Source: Pseudomonadota bacterium
GTDB taxonomy: Bacteria; Pseudomonadota; Alphaproteobacteria; Sphingomonadales; Sphingomonadaceae
DNA length: 64,000 nt
Direction: 5' to 3'
Assembly (NCBI GenBank): GCA_021847605.1
Contig: JAJZQN010000002.1
Location: 124,001 to 188,000, forward strand
Shown: positions 17,025-24,950 of the stretch, piece after piece
Position numbering within the stretch: the stretch's first letter is position 1
Layout of the letters: every line of letters starts with the position of its first letter
Notes under the pieces: generated by a model
What the model saw: the letters and a program-made list of their open reading frames with translations, nothing else
Told to the model about the DNA's origin: nothing
Databases searched by the model: none
Made by a program: the position numbers and the translations under genes

Positions 17025-17080
17025 CCATTATGGAGGGAATAGCATGCCGCACCGCCGCATCCATTTTCCCTCCATCATGG
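17025..17080. promoter_or_regulatory. 14-bp inverted repeat downstream of dat
   Basis: CCATTATGGAGGGA (17025-17038) and TCCCTCCATCATGG (17067-17080) are complementary at 13 of 14 positions with a 28-nt loop. There is no U-tract. It could be a long-range hairpin ending dat or a two-half operator upstream of the next regulator gene. Confidence 0.4.
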
Positions 17081-17247
17081 CGCAATTATGGTTCGAAATC
17101 GGCTGCTGGCGATCATAGCTCCACAACCGCGCCATCTCGACGCCCTGAACTTGCCTCCATATCCGGTCCCTTTCGGTCATAATGTGGGGATGACCTGATC
17201 CGTTCTTGCTTTACCCTCCAGAACGAAGGTAGAACAGGAGCCGGACC

Positions 17248-18249
17248 ATGATGGACGATTTCGCCTATAGCCTGCACAGGGACATGCCCGGCGCGCCGCT
17301 GGCGCGACCGGACCATCGTGCCAGCCTGCTGGTGGTGGCGGACCGGATCGACGCCGATGATCTGACGCCGCTGACCGATGGTGCGGGCCTGCGCCTGCTG
17401 GGCGTCGTGCCACTGGCCGACGCGCCCGCCCGGCTCGATGCGCAGGCGCATTGCGACATGATCCTGCTCTACTGCCCCATCCCGTCGCCGCTGCTGGAAC
17501 GGTTGCTGGTTCAGGTCGAAACCCATGCGATCCAGAACGGCATCAGCGTCATCATCGTCGCGGGGCAGGAAACGGTCGACCTCGCCTACGCCTGCCAGCG
17601 CAACCCGTACAGCCATCTTCTCTGCGACCCGGACGGTCCCGATCTTGCCGCTGCCATCGTCACCGCAGCCGACATGCGCCCGCTATCCGGCCTTGTCCAC
17701 GCGCCCGAACGGGACCATGCCACGCTCCAGCAATTGAGCGAGGAGGTCGGCCGCCTTGCCCGCACCATCGATGCGCTGACTCGCCGCGCCCGCGCCACAT
17801 CGCCCTCCATGGCCGCTTCGCCCAACAGCGGACAGCATATGGCCGACCGTAACTCCCATTTCACCGGCATGCCTGCCCTCACCCCCATCGGCGCGCCGAC
17901 GCCTCCATCCATCACTGCGGGCGATGTACGCGACCTGCTGCGCGCGCGCCGCATCCGTGCCGATTTCCTGCCCGGCGACCTGTTCGCCGATCCGGCGTGG
18001 GACATGCTGCTCGACCTGCTGGCAGCACGGCTGGAACAGGAGCGCGTCTCCGTATCCAGCCTTTGCATCGCCGCCGCCGTGCCGCCGACCACCGCGCTCC
18101 GCTGGATCAGGACGCTCACAGACAAAGGGCTGGTGGAACGGCAGGACGATCCTCAGGATGGCCGCAGAATCTTCATCGGCCTGGCCCAGCATACGGCCGA
18201 AGCGCTGCTCCGGTGGTTCGAATCCAGCCGCCGCCTGCTCGGCAATTGA
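17248..18249 (+). CDS. receiver-like plus winged-helix (MarR-like) regulator
   Basis: The protein has 333 residues. Residues ~25-150 alternate beta and alpha like a CheY-type fold (SLLVVADRID, CDMILLYCPI, GISVIIVAG, SHLLCDPDG), but I see no clear phospho-acceptor Asp and Lys set. A Pro/Ser linker follows. Residues ~225-325 form a winged helix: ISSLCIAAAVPPTTALRWIRTLTDKGLVERQDDPQDGRRIFIGL-like order with the wing DDPQDGRR typical of MarR proteins. AGGAG lies 7 nt before ATG 17248. Target genes cannot be deduced; tRNA-Val follows on the same strand. Confidence 0.65.
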   Translation: MMDDFAYSLHRDMPGAPLARPDHRASLLVVADRIDADDLTPLTDGAGLRLLGVVPLADAPARLDAQAHCDMILLYCPIPSPLLERLLVQVETHAIQNGISVIIVAGQETVDLAYACQRNPYSHLLCDPDGPDLAAAIVTAADMRPLSGLVHAPERDHATLQQLSEEVGRLARTIDALTRRARATSPSMAASPNSGQHMADRNSHFTGMPALTPIGAPTPPSITAGDVRDLLRARRIRADFLPGDLFADPAWDMLLDLLAARLEQERVSVSSLCIAAAVPPTTALRWIRTLTDKGLVERQDDPQDGRRIFIGLAQHTAEALLRWFESSRRLLGN

Positions 18250-18306
18250 CGCTCATGACTTGACCCGCGCGTTTTTTGCCCCCAATAGGCGGCCCACCCG
18301 AACAGG

Positions 18307-18382
18307 GGGCGATTAGCTCAGTTGGTAGAGCGTCTCGTTTACACCGAGAATGTCGGCGGTTCGAGCCCGTCATCGCCCACCA
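18307..18382 (+). tRNA. tRNA-Val (anticodon UAC), CCA encoded
   Basis: This 76-nt cloverleaf has acceptor GGGCGAT/ATCGCCC, the D-loop AGCTCAGTTGGTAGAGC and an anticodon stem TCTCG/CGAGA around TTTACAC, so the anticodon is TAC. The T-arm is GGCGGTTCGAGCCCGTC-like with TTCGAGC, followed by discriminator A and genomic CCA (18380-18382). Confidence 0.95.
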
Positions 18383-18696
18383 GTTTTGCCGATAAGGGAA
18401 TGTCCGGGGGACATTCCCGGCAAATCTCAAACCAATCCACACCCGTAACGTTCAGGCCGCAGCAAGCATGGCCGCATCATCATGCCGTCATGTCCTTCGC
18501 CTCCTTTCTCAGCGGCGGCCTGCTGCCCATTCTGTTCATGCTCTCACCCTTCGCGGTGATGGCATCATGGCCCGAACCGGTCGGCACCATCGCTGAAAAT
18601 ATGCAGACCCCTCTGAAAACGGCCGATACCCGGCCCATGATGATGTAATCACCACCATATTGCGGCGCAGCGCGACCGCTGCTAATCCCGCTTCCC
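18383..18696 (+). other. spacer after tRNA-Val with a 10-bp hairpin
   Basis: A perfect 10-bp stem, GGGAATGTCC with GGACATTCCC, closes a GGG loop at 18396-18418, 14 nt after the tRNA. It may end the tRNA transcript, although no T-tract follows. The remaining ~280 nt hold no gene I can support; a 52-codon frame at 18490 lacks a ribosome site. Confidence 0.5.
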
Positions 18697-18924
18697 ATGA
18701 TCCAGCCGCCAGAAACCATCCGAGTCTCCAAGTCCCGCGTGTCCTGCGACGGCTCCGGCGACATTCCCGCCGCGCTTGGCCATCCGCGCGTCTTCCTCGA
18801 AATCGACGAACATGGCTATGTCGATTGCGGCTATTGCGATCGTCGCTTCGTCCTGATCGGCGGCGTGGCCGATACGCCCGACAATGCGGCACAGCCGGAC
18901 ATCGCCTCGGGCGCCAGCCTCTAA
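18697..18924 (+). CDS. CHCC zinc-finger domain protein
   Basis: This 75-residue protein matches the zf-CHCC family, known in the mitochondrial complex I subunit NDUFS6. The four ligands are spaced VSCDG..., GHPRVFLEID, VDCGYCDRRFVL: one Cys, one His, then Cys-x2-Cys. In alphaproteobacteria a stand-alone CHCC protein is widespread and probably assists or accompanies respiratory complex I. No nuo gene is nearby. Confidence 0.85.
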   Translation: MIQPPETIRVSKSRVSCDGSGDIPAALGHPRVFLEIDEHGYVDCGYCDRRFVLIGGVADTPDNAAQPDIASGASL

Positions 18925-19063
18925 TTTCAACGGCGGCAACGCCGCTTGGAACATCTCTGCGCCTCTGCGTGATTCCATCCTGGTTCACGCGGAGAAGCGG
19001 GAAAGCGGCGGCACCGCCGATTAGCCCTTGGGCGCAGGCATCGTCCCGCCTATATCGGGCGAC

Positions 19064-20506
19064 ATGACAGATTTCGCTTCGCAATTCACCGACGCCCGCG
19101 GCCTTCTTTATCGCCCCGGCCTGCTTGATCTCGATGGCGCCCGCCGCCTGACCGCACAGGCACTGTCGGCCTGCGACGATGGCGAACTTTATCTGCAATA
19201 TCGCGCGAGCGAGAGTTTCGGTTTCGACGATGGCCGCCTGAAAACCGCCGACTATTCGACCGATGCGGGCTTTGGCCTGCGCGGCGTGTCGGGTGAGATG
19301 ACCGGCTTTGCCCATGCCAACGACATCAGCGAATCGGCCATTGCCAAGGCGGCGCAGACGCTGACCCTGCTCGATCCTGCCAAGGGTCAGGCCGCGCCCC
19401 CGCCCCAGCACACCAACCGACACCTCTATACCGACGTCAATCCGCTGGAGATCGTCCCCTTCGCGGAAAAGGTCGCGCTGTGCGCCACGATCGACGCCGC
19501 CGCCCGCGCGCGCGATCCCCGCGTCGCCCAGGTGTCGGTCAGTCTGGCCGGCAGCTGGTCGGTAGTCGAAATCGTGCGCCCCGACGGCTTCACCGCCACC
19601 GATATTCGCCCGCTCGTGCGCTTGAATGTTTCCATCATATTGGAGGAAAATGGCCGCCGCGAAACCGGGGTGTTCGGCATTGGCGGCCGCTATCTCTATG
19701 ATCAGGTGATGGATCAGACGATCTGGAACCGCGCCATCGACGAAGCCATCGCACAGGCGCAGGTCAATCTGCGCTCGGTAGCCGCGCCCGCCGGCGAAAT
19801 GACCGTATTGCTTGGCCCCGGCTGGCCCGGCGTGCTGGTCCACGAAGCCATCGGCCACGGCCTTGAGGGCGACTTCAACCGCAAGGGCACCAGCGCCTTT
19901 TCCGGCCGCATCGGCCAGCGCGTCGCCGCGCCGGGCGTCACTGTCGTCGACGATGGCAGCATCCTCAATCGCCGCGGCTCGCTCTCCATCGATGACGAAG
20001 GCACCCCGACGCAGGAAAATATCCTGATCGAGGACGGCATTCTCAAAGGCTATATGCAGGATCGCCTGAACGCCCGCCTGATGGGCGTGGCACCGACCGG
20101 CAATGGCCGCCGCGAATCCTATGCCCACGCGCCCATGCCACGCATGACCAACACCTTCATCAAGGGCGGTCAGGATGATCCCGAGGAACTGCTCAGCCGC
20201 ATGAAATCGGGCATCTTCGCCAAGAGCTTCGGCGGAGGTCAGGTCGACATCGTGTCCGGCAAGTTCGTCTTTTCCTGCACGGAAGCGTATAAGGTCGAAA
20301 ATGGCAAGCTGACTGATCCGATCAAGGGCGCGACCCTGATCGGCGACGGCCCGACCGCCCTGACCAAGGTGATTGGCGTCGGCGCCGACTGGGCGCTGGA
20401 CGAAGGCATCGGCATGTGCGGCAAGGGTGGACAGAGCGTTCCAGCCGGCGTAGGCCAGCCTACGCTGTTGATGGAAGGCCTAACCGTCGGCGGCACCGCA
20501 ACCTGA
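19064..20506 (+). CDS. tldD: metalloprotease TldD
   Basis: This 480-residue cytoplasmic subunit of the TldD/TldE (PmbA) protease degrades unfolded peptides and, in some species, trims microcin or modified-peptide precursors. The zinc motif HEAIGHGLEGD starts at H260, with H265 and the later E/C-containing region completing the site. The C-terminal IKGATLIGDGPTALTKVIGVG is characteristic. ATG 19064 is preferred over 19028 because it gives the normal family N terminus (MTDFASQFTD). The partner tldE is not in this window. Confidence 0.93.
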   Translation: MTDFASQFTDARGLLYRPGLLDLDGARRLTAQALSACDDGELYLQYRASESFGFDDGRLKTADYSTDAGFGLRGVSGEMTGFAHANDISESAIAKAAQTLTLLDPAKGQAAPPPQHTNRHLYTDVNPLEIVPFAEKVALCATIDAAARARDPRVAQVSVSLAGSWSVVEIVRPDGFTATDIRPLVRLNVSIILEENGRRETGVFGIGGRYLYDQVMDQTIWNRAIDEAIAQAQVNLRSVAAPAGEMTVLLGPGWPGVLVHEAIGHGLEGDFNRKGTSAFSGRIGQRVAAPGVTVVDDGSILNRRGSLSIDDEGTPTQENILIEDGILKGYMQDRLNARLMGVAPTGNGRRESYAHAPMPRMTNTFIKGGQDDPEELLSRMKSGIFAKSFGGGQVDIVSGKFVFSCTEAYKVENGKLTDPIKGATLIGDGPTALTKVIGVGADWALDEGIGMCGKGGQSVPAGVGQPTLLMEGLTVGGTAT

Positions 20507-20609
20507 CAGTATAGGGCATCATCCATTCGGCTCGGACGCGAAGCGGCCACCCGAGCCGAATGGCCGTGGAATTGCGGAACCACCCCCATACTCCGTTCAT
20601 TGGTCTTGC

Positions 20610-21185
20610 ATGAACATGCTGACCGACAGCCATGATCCCGTAACCGCCGACTGGGCGGCCTCCCTGCTCGACTTCTGGTTCAATCAGGTGGGCGAAGCGG
20701 GCTGGTGGGGCCATGATCCCCACCTCGACCGCCAATGTGCCACGCGCTTCGCTGTTCTGTGGGAAGATAAGCAGGCATTGGCCGCCACCGACTTTCTCGA
20801 CCGGGCGGACGAAGCGCTGGCCGCCGTCATCCTGTTCGATCAGTTGCCGCGCAACATGTTCCGCGGCATGGCGCGCGCCTTTTCCACCGACGCGCTGGCC
20901 CTCGACATTGCGCGGGGCGCCATCGCTTTGGGCTATGATATTCAGATCGGCGGAGCAGGCCGCCTCTTTTTCTACATGCCGTTTCAGCATAGCGAAGCGA
21001 TCGAGGATCAGGACATGTCGCTCACCCTGTTCGAAGGGGCTGGCGACGTAGATTCACTCGATTTCGCCCGTCAGCATCATGCGATGATCGCCCGGTTCGG
21101 TCGCTTCCCCCATCGCAATGCCGCATTGGGGCGCAACACCCTGCCCGAAGAAGAGGCAGCCATTGCCCAGGGATCAGGCTGGTAG
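20610..21185 (+). CDS. DUF924 family protein
   Basis: This 191-residue helical protein has the DUF924 signatures: VLDFWF-like LLDFWFNQVGEAGWW at the start, FDQLPRNMFRG in the middle, and FFYMPFQHSEAIEDQ. The fold resembles tetratricopeptide-type helices. No biochemical role is established to my knowledge. It stands alone, with a terminator overlapping its stop codon. Confidence 0.85.
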   Translation: MNMLTDSHDPVTADWAASLLDFWFNQVGEAGWWGHDPHLDRQCATRFAVLWEDKQALAATDFLDRADEALAAVILFDQLPRNMFRGMARAFSTDALALDIARGAIALGYDIQIGGAGRLFFYMPFQHSEAIEDQDMSLTLFEGAGDVDSLDFARQHHAMIARFGRFPHRNAALGRNTLPEEEAAIAQGSGW

Positions 21186-21210
21186 CAGCCCGGCTGCTGC
21201 CTGTTTTTTA
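21181..21210 (+). terminator. rho-independent terminator after the DUF924 gene
   Basis: GGTAGCAG and CTGCTGCC pair around CCCGG and are followed by TGTTTTTTA. The left arm includes the stop codon of the DUF924 gene. Confidence 0.85.
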
Positions 21211-21296
21211 AGCACCGTCCAACCGCTGCCCATTTTTTTGGCGGCTTGATGACAGTCCTGTTACGCAAACCCCGCGTTAACGCCCATTTAAGAAAT

Positions 21297-21312
21297 TGGC
21301 ACACCTCTTGCT
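21297..21312 (+). promoter_or_regulatory. sigma-54 (-24/-12) promoter of glnK-amtB
   Basis: TGGCAC-N5-TTGCT at 21297-21312 fits the sigma-54 consensus at every conserved base, including the GG and GC dinucleotides. The predicted transcript start is near 21323, about 23 nt before the glnK ATG. An NtrC-type enhancer should lie upstream, but I could not identify one with confidence in 21186-21296. Confidence 0.9.
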
Positions 21313-21345
21313 GGTTGGAAGCAGCACACCAGTAAAGGGGGCGAC

Positions 21346-21684
21346 ATGAAACTTGTCATGGCTATCATCAAGCCGTTCAAGCTTGACGATGTCCGCGAGG
21401 CACTCTCCTCGCTCGGCATCGCCGGTATGACGGTCAGCGAAGTGAAGGGATTTGGTCGCCAAAAGGGGCAGACCGAAATCTATCGCGGCGCCGAATATTC
21501 GACCAACATGGTTCCGAAGATCAAGATCGAGGTCGTCTGCGACGACGATCTTGCTCCGCGCGTCGTGGAAGCAACGCAGGCCGCCGCCAATTCCGGGGCG
21601 ATCGGCGATGGCAAGATTTTTGTCCTCGATGTCGGTCAGGCCGTGCGTATCCGCACCGGCGAAACCGGCGAAACCGCGCTGTAA
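21346..21684 (+). CDS. glnK: nitrogen regulatory protein P-II (GlnK)
   Basis: This 112-residue PII signal protein, a trimer, binds ATP/ADP and 2-oxoglutarate. MKLVMAIIKPFKLDDVREAL opens the ferredoxin-like fold. The T-loop contains RGAEY with the Tyr that GlnD uridylylates, and RTGETGETAL closes the nucleotide-binding C terminus. It is named GlnK because it lies directly before amtB, where it plugs the channel when nitrogen is plentiful. It is transcribed from the sigma-54 promoter, with an AAAGGGGG ribosome site. Confidence 0.95.
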   Translation: MKLVMAIIKPFKLDDVREALSSLGIAGMTVSEVKGFGRQKGQTEIYRGAEYSTNMVPKIKIEVVCDDDLAPRVVEATQAAANSGAIGDGKIFVLDVGQAVRIRTGETGETAL

Positions 21685-21694
21685 CAAGGGGGGA

Positions 21695-23044
21695 ATGATG
21701 ATTTTTTCCAAGAAACTTGGCAGCGTGGCGGGGGCAATGGCCCTTTCGCTCTTCGCTGCCCTGCCCGCATGGGCGCAGGATGCGGCAGCGCCTGCCGCCA
21801 CGGTCGATAAGGGCGACGTCGCCTGGATGATGACCTCCACCATATTGGTTCTCGCGATGATCCTGCCGGGTCTGGCCCTGTTCTATGGCGGTCTTGTCCG
21901 TACCAAGAATATGCTGTCGGTCATGACGCAGATCGGCGCCGTCGCCTGTCTCGCCATGCTGATCTGGGTGATCTACGGCTATTCGATGGCCTTCGGCCCC
22001 GATTATGAAGGCTTCGCCAGCAACTTCATCTCGACCTTCGACAAGGCGTTCCTGAAGGGTATCACGCCCGCTTCACAGGCTGCGACCTTCACCGCAGGCG
22101 TCGAAATCCCCGAATATGTGTTCGTCTGCTTCCAGATGACCTTCGCGGCGATCACCGTCGCGCTTGTGCTGGGTTCAGTCGTCGAACGCATCAAATTCTC
22201 GGCCGTGATGGTGTTCGCCATCGTCTGGCTGACGATCGTCTATTTCCCGATCGCGCACATGGTCTGGGCGGCGAGCGGCCTCTTCTTCAAGGCAGGCGCT
22301 CTCGACTTTGCGGGCGGCACCGTCGTCCACATCAACGCAGGCGTTTCCGCGCTGGTCGCCGCGATCATCCTGGGCAAGCGTATCGGCTATCCCAAGGAAC
22401 CCATGGCGCCGCACAGCCTGACGCTGACCGCCGTCGGCACCGGCCTGCTGTGGGTTGGCTGGTTCGGTTTCAACGCCGGTTCGGCTCTGGAAGCCAATGG
22501 CTCGGCCGCGCTTGCGATGATCAACACCTTCACCGCCACCGCATCGGCCGCACTGTTCTGGATGCTCGCAGAGCGCCTCAACGGTCACAAGGGTTCGGCT
22601 CTGGGCTTCTGCTCAGGCATCATCGCCGGCCTCGTCGCCGTCACGCCCGCCGCCGGCAACTCCGGTCCGTTCGGTGCGATCGTGCTGGGCGCCGTAGCCT
22701 CGATCGTCTGCTTCTATGCCGTCACCGTCCTCAAGCCCAAGCTCGGCTATGACGACTCGCTGGACGCCTTCGGCATTCACGGCATCGGCGGCATGATCGG
22801 CGCCATCGGCACCGCCATCGTCTATTCGCCTGCCTTTGGTGGCCCCGGCGCCGAAGACTATGCGATCGGCGAAAAGCTGGTCGTACAGATCGAAGCCGTC
22901 CTGACCACCATTGTCTGGGCATCGATCGGCACCGCCATCGCCATCTTCATCGCCAAGGCCGTCACCGGTCTGCGGGTCAGCCAGGAGGTCGAATATGAAG
23001 GTCTCGACCTCGGCGAACATGGCGAACGCGCCTACAATCTCTAA
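21695..23044 (+). CDS. amtB: ammonium transporter AmtB
   Basis: The protein has 449 residues. A cleavable signal (MMIFSKKLGSVAGAMALSLFAALPAWA) precedes 11 transmembrane helices starting DVAWMMTSTILVLAMILPGLALFYGGLVRTKNMLS. The family signature DFAGGTVVHINAGVSALVAA carries the first pore histidine, and FGIHGIGGMIGAIGTA the second. It conducts ammonium and is gated by GlnK from the gene 10 nt upstream. ATG 21695 has AAGGGGGG just before it. Confidence 0.95.
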   Translation: MMIFSKKLGSVAGAMALSLFAALPAWAQDAAAPAATVDKGDVAWMMTSTILVLAMILPGLALFYGGLVRTKNMLSVMTQIGAVACLAMLIWVIYGYSMAFGPDYEGFASNFISTFDKAFLKGITPASQAATFTAGVEIPEYVFVCFQMTFAAITVALVLGSVVERIKFSAVMVFAIVWLTIVYFPIAHMVWAASGLFFKAGALDFAGGTVVHINAGVSALVAAIILGKRIGYPKEPMAPHSLTLTAVGTGLLWVGWFGFNAGSALEANGSAALAMINTFTATASAALFWMLAERLNGHKGSALGFCSGIIAGLVAVTPAAGNSGPFGAIVLGAVASIVCFYAVTVLKPKLGYDDSLDAFGIHGIGGMIGAIGTAIVYSPAFGGPGAEDYAIGEKLVVQIEAVLTTIVWASIGTAIAIFIAKAVTGLRVSQEVEYEGLDLGEHGERAYNL

Positions 23045-23053
23045 GCCTTGGCA

Positions 23054-23086
23054 GGGCGGGCCGCCCTCATCGGAAATGGCCCGCCC
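23054..23086 (+). terminator. first hairpin after amtB
   Basis: GGGCGGGCC (23054-23062) pairs with GGCCCGCCC (23078-23086) around 15 nt. It is GC-only with no U-tract, and is backed up by the stronger terminator that follows. Confidence 0.5.
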
Positions 23087-23118
23087 GCCCCACATTGTTC
23101 CTCCTGCGAACATGCCTT

Positions 23119-23150
23119 GGGTCGGTACGAAAGTACCGGCCCTCTTTTTT
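23119..23150 (+). terminator. strong rho-independent terminator of glnK-amtB
   Basis: GGGTCGGTAC pairs with GTACCGGCCC (one G-T) around a GAAA tetraloop and is followed by TCTTTTTT. Confidence 0.92.
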
Positions 23151-23230
23151 ATGGGCGGATAAGCCTGCTCAACAAGCTGGGACGAACGAGATTATGACTG
23201 CTAACCAGCATAGTTAGCCATTGAGAGGCG

Positions 23231-23315
23231 CGTCATCCTGAACTTGTTTCAGGATCTATTTCTCCACATCAAACAATGGATTGGGCCGCTGGATGGATGC
23301 AAGTTCAGCATGAGG
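23231..23315. repeat. ~85-bp palindromic (REPIN-like) element, left copy
   Basis: It begins CGTCATCCTGAACTTG, which folds on itself (ATCCTGAA/TTTCAGGAT). An A/T-richer centre follows, including GGGCCGCTGGATGGATG, and the end AAGTTCAGCATGAGG is a truncated mirror arm. Its reverse complement matches 27731-27820 closely along its length. It fills the amtB-crtB spacer together with the terminators. Confidence 0.8.
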
Positions 23316-23346
23316 TCGCTTGAGAGTCTTGAACCCACCCAAAACC

Positions 23347-24309
23347 TCAGTCCGATCGCGTCCATAGCCCCTGCGGCCGCGCCGCCCCTGCGGGCCAACG
23401 CCGCGCCCGCCCCGCTACCTGCATCCCCGCGCGGACAACCCAGCCGATCTTTTCGCGCTTGGGCGTCACCACCCGATGGTCCCATGCATGATCCCCGCGC
23501 CGCGCCACTTCGCGTGCGATGTCTCCATAAATGCCCGCCGCAGCCAGCACCGCCCATGCCGCCCTTGGTGGCAGCGCACCCGTGCCATGCCGCGCGCTCG
23601 CCTCATAGGCGGCCGCCATCTCCGCCAGCCGCCGCGCCAATATCGTCAGCTTCGGCCGCACCCATGGCTTCATATGCTCGCCGGGCGGCATATCCATTTC
23701 CACCAGCCATTCGATCGGAAGATAGCATCGATCCGCCGCTTCATCTTCGCTGATGTCGCGCGCGATATTGGCGAGCTGAAACGCCAGCCCCAGATCGCAT
23801 GCCCGGTCCAGCGTCGCCTGATCATCCGGGTCCACCCCCATCAGCACCGCCATCATGCAGCCGACCGTACCGGCGACATGATAGCAATAACGCAGCATGT
23901 CCGCCTCGCTACGCGGCCGCCAGTCGCGCGCATCCAGCGCGAACCCCTCGATCAGGTCATGGATATAGACATGAGGAATGCTGCATTCGCGCGCCACCAC
24001 GCCCAGCCCGTCGAATGCCGGATCGCCCGTTACCTCACCGCGCAGCGCCTTGCCCGTCAGCACCCGCATTTCCGACAGGCGCACCTGCGCGTCCGCCACG
24101 CTGCCCATCGCCCCGCCATGGTCCTGCCCATCGGCAATATCGTCGCATTTGCGGCACCAGGCATAGAGCAGCCAGGCCCGCTCCCGCGTTACGGGATCGA
24201 ACAGTTTTGACGCCATGGCAAAGGATTTGGACCCGCGCGCGATGCTCTCGCGCGCATGGGTGACAAGGGCGGTACGGTCAAAAAGATCGGCGGGCATGAG
24301 AAAGGACAT
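23347..24309 (-). CDS. crtB: phytoene synthase
   Basis: The protein has 320 residues from ATG 24309; ATG 24297 and GTG 24333 are possible. It condenses two geranylgeranyl diphosphates to phytoene, the first carotenoid step. The two Asp-rich motifs are RKCDDIADGQD and ANIARDISEDEAADRCYLP. FAMASKLFDPVTRERAWLLYAWCR is the family N terminus. It is the last gene of crtY-crtI-LOG-crtB, 46 nt after the LOG gene. Confidence 0.92.
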   Translation of the reverse strand: MSFLMPADLFDRTALVTHARESIARGSKSFAMASKLFDPVTRERAWLLYAWCRKCDDIADGQDHGGAMGSVADAQVRLSEMRVLTGKALRGEVTGDPAFDGLGVVARECSIPHVYIHDLIEGFALDARDWRPRSEADMLRYCYHVAGTVGCMMAVLMGVDPDDQATLDRACDLGLAFQLANIARDISEDEAADRCYLPIEWLVEMDMPPGEHMKPWVRPKLTILARRLAEMAAAYEASARHGTGALPPRAAWAVLAAAGIYGDIAREVARRGDHAWDHRVVTPKREKIGWVVRAGMQVAGRARRWPAGAARPQGLWTRSD

Positions 24310-24355
24310 GCCCTGCCCGACCGGCAAAGTCACCCCAAAGGCAGCTGCAATGCGA

Positions 24356-24940
24356 TCAGAGGCGGTCAGCCTTCATCGCGAAGATCGTTTCATGCGGCTG
24401 ATAGGCGGCCATCGCGTCGACCAGCCCTTCGATACTATCCTCATGGATCAGGATGCCGGCATGCTGAGCGCGGATGAAGCCCGCCTCCACCATCTGCCGG
24501 TTGAAGCCGATCAACTGGTCATAAAAACCCGCAACGTTCAGCAGGCCGACCGGCTTGTTGTGATAGCCCAGCTGCGCCCAGCTGATCGCCTCCCACAGTT
24601 CGTCCATCGTGCCGACCCCGCCCGGCAGCGTCACGAATCCGTCCGACAGGTCGGTGAACATCTGCTTGCGCTGGTGCATCGTCTCTACGACATGCAGCTG
24701 CGTGCAGCCGCGATGCGCCACTTCCGCGCCAACCAGCGCGCTGGGGATCACGCCGATCACCTCGCCGCCCGCCTCCAGCGCCGCGTCCGCCACCGCACCC
24801 ATCAGGCCAAGGCGACCGCCGCCATAGACGACCCCGATGCCGCGCTCCGCCAACGTGCGCCCGACATGACGCGCCGCGTCGATATAGGTGAGGTCCGCCG
24901 GCGTCGCCGACCCGCAATAGACTGCCAGTCTCTTCATCAT
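24356..24940 (-). CDS. LOG-family (TIGR00730) nucleoside monophosphate phosphoribohydrolase
   Basis: This 194-residue Rossmann protein carries the family signatures GVVYGGGRLGLMGAVADAAL and FVTLPGGVGTMDELWEAI (PGGxGTxxE). Characterised members release free bases from AMP or cytokinin monophosphates. It lies inside the carotenoid operon, 10 nt after crtI and before crtB. No direct chemical link to carotenoids is known, although cytokinin activation by LOG enzymes uses isopentenylated nucleotides. The MMKRLAVYCGSATP start is normal. Confidence 0.88.
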   Translation of the reverse strand: MMKRLAVYCGSATPADLTYIDAARHVGRTLAERGIGVVYGGGRLGLMGAVADAALEAGGEVIGVIPSALVGAEVAHRGCTQLHVVETMHQRKQMFTDLSDGFVTLPGGVGTMDELWEAISWAQLGYHNKPVGLLNVAGFYDQLIGFNRQMVEAGFIRAQHAGILIHEDSIEGLVDAMAAYQPHETIFAMKADRL

Positions 24941-24950
24941 TCTCTCTATT

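Noticed and set aside
18490-18648. A 52-codon plus-strand frame after tRNA-Val, with one hydrophobic stretch
   Set aside because: No ribosome site, a low-quality Met-rich end, and no context. I see no support for translation.
18536-20128. Minus-strand frame of 530 codons
   Set aside because: It lies antisense to the TldD gene and the zinc-finger gene, both of which have clear motifs. No ribosome site and no domain.
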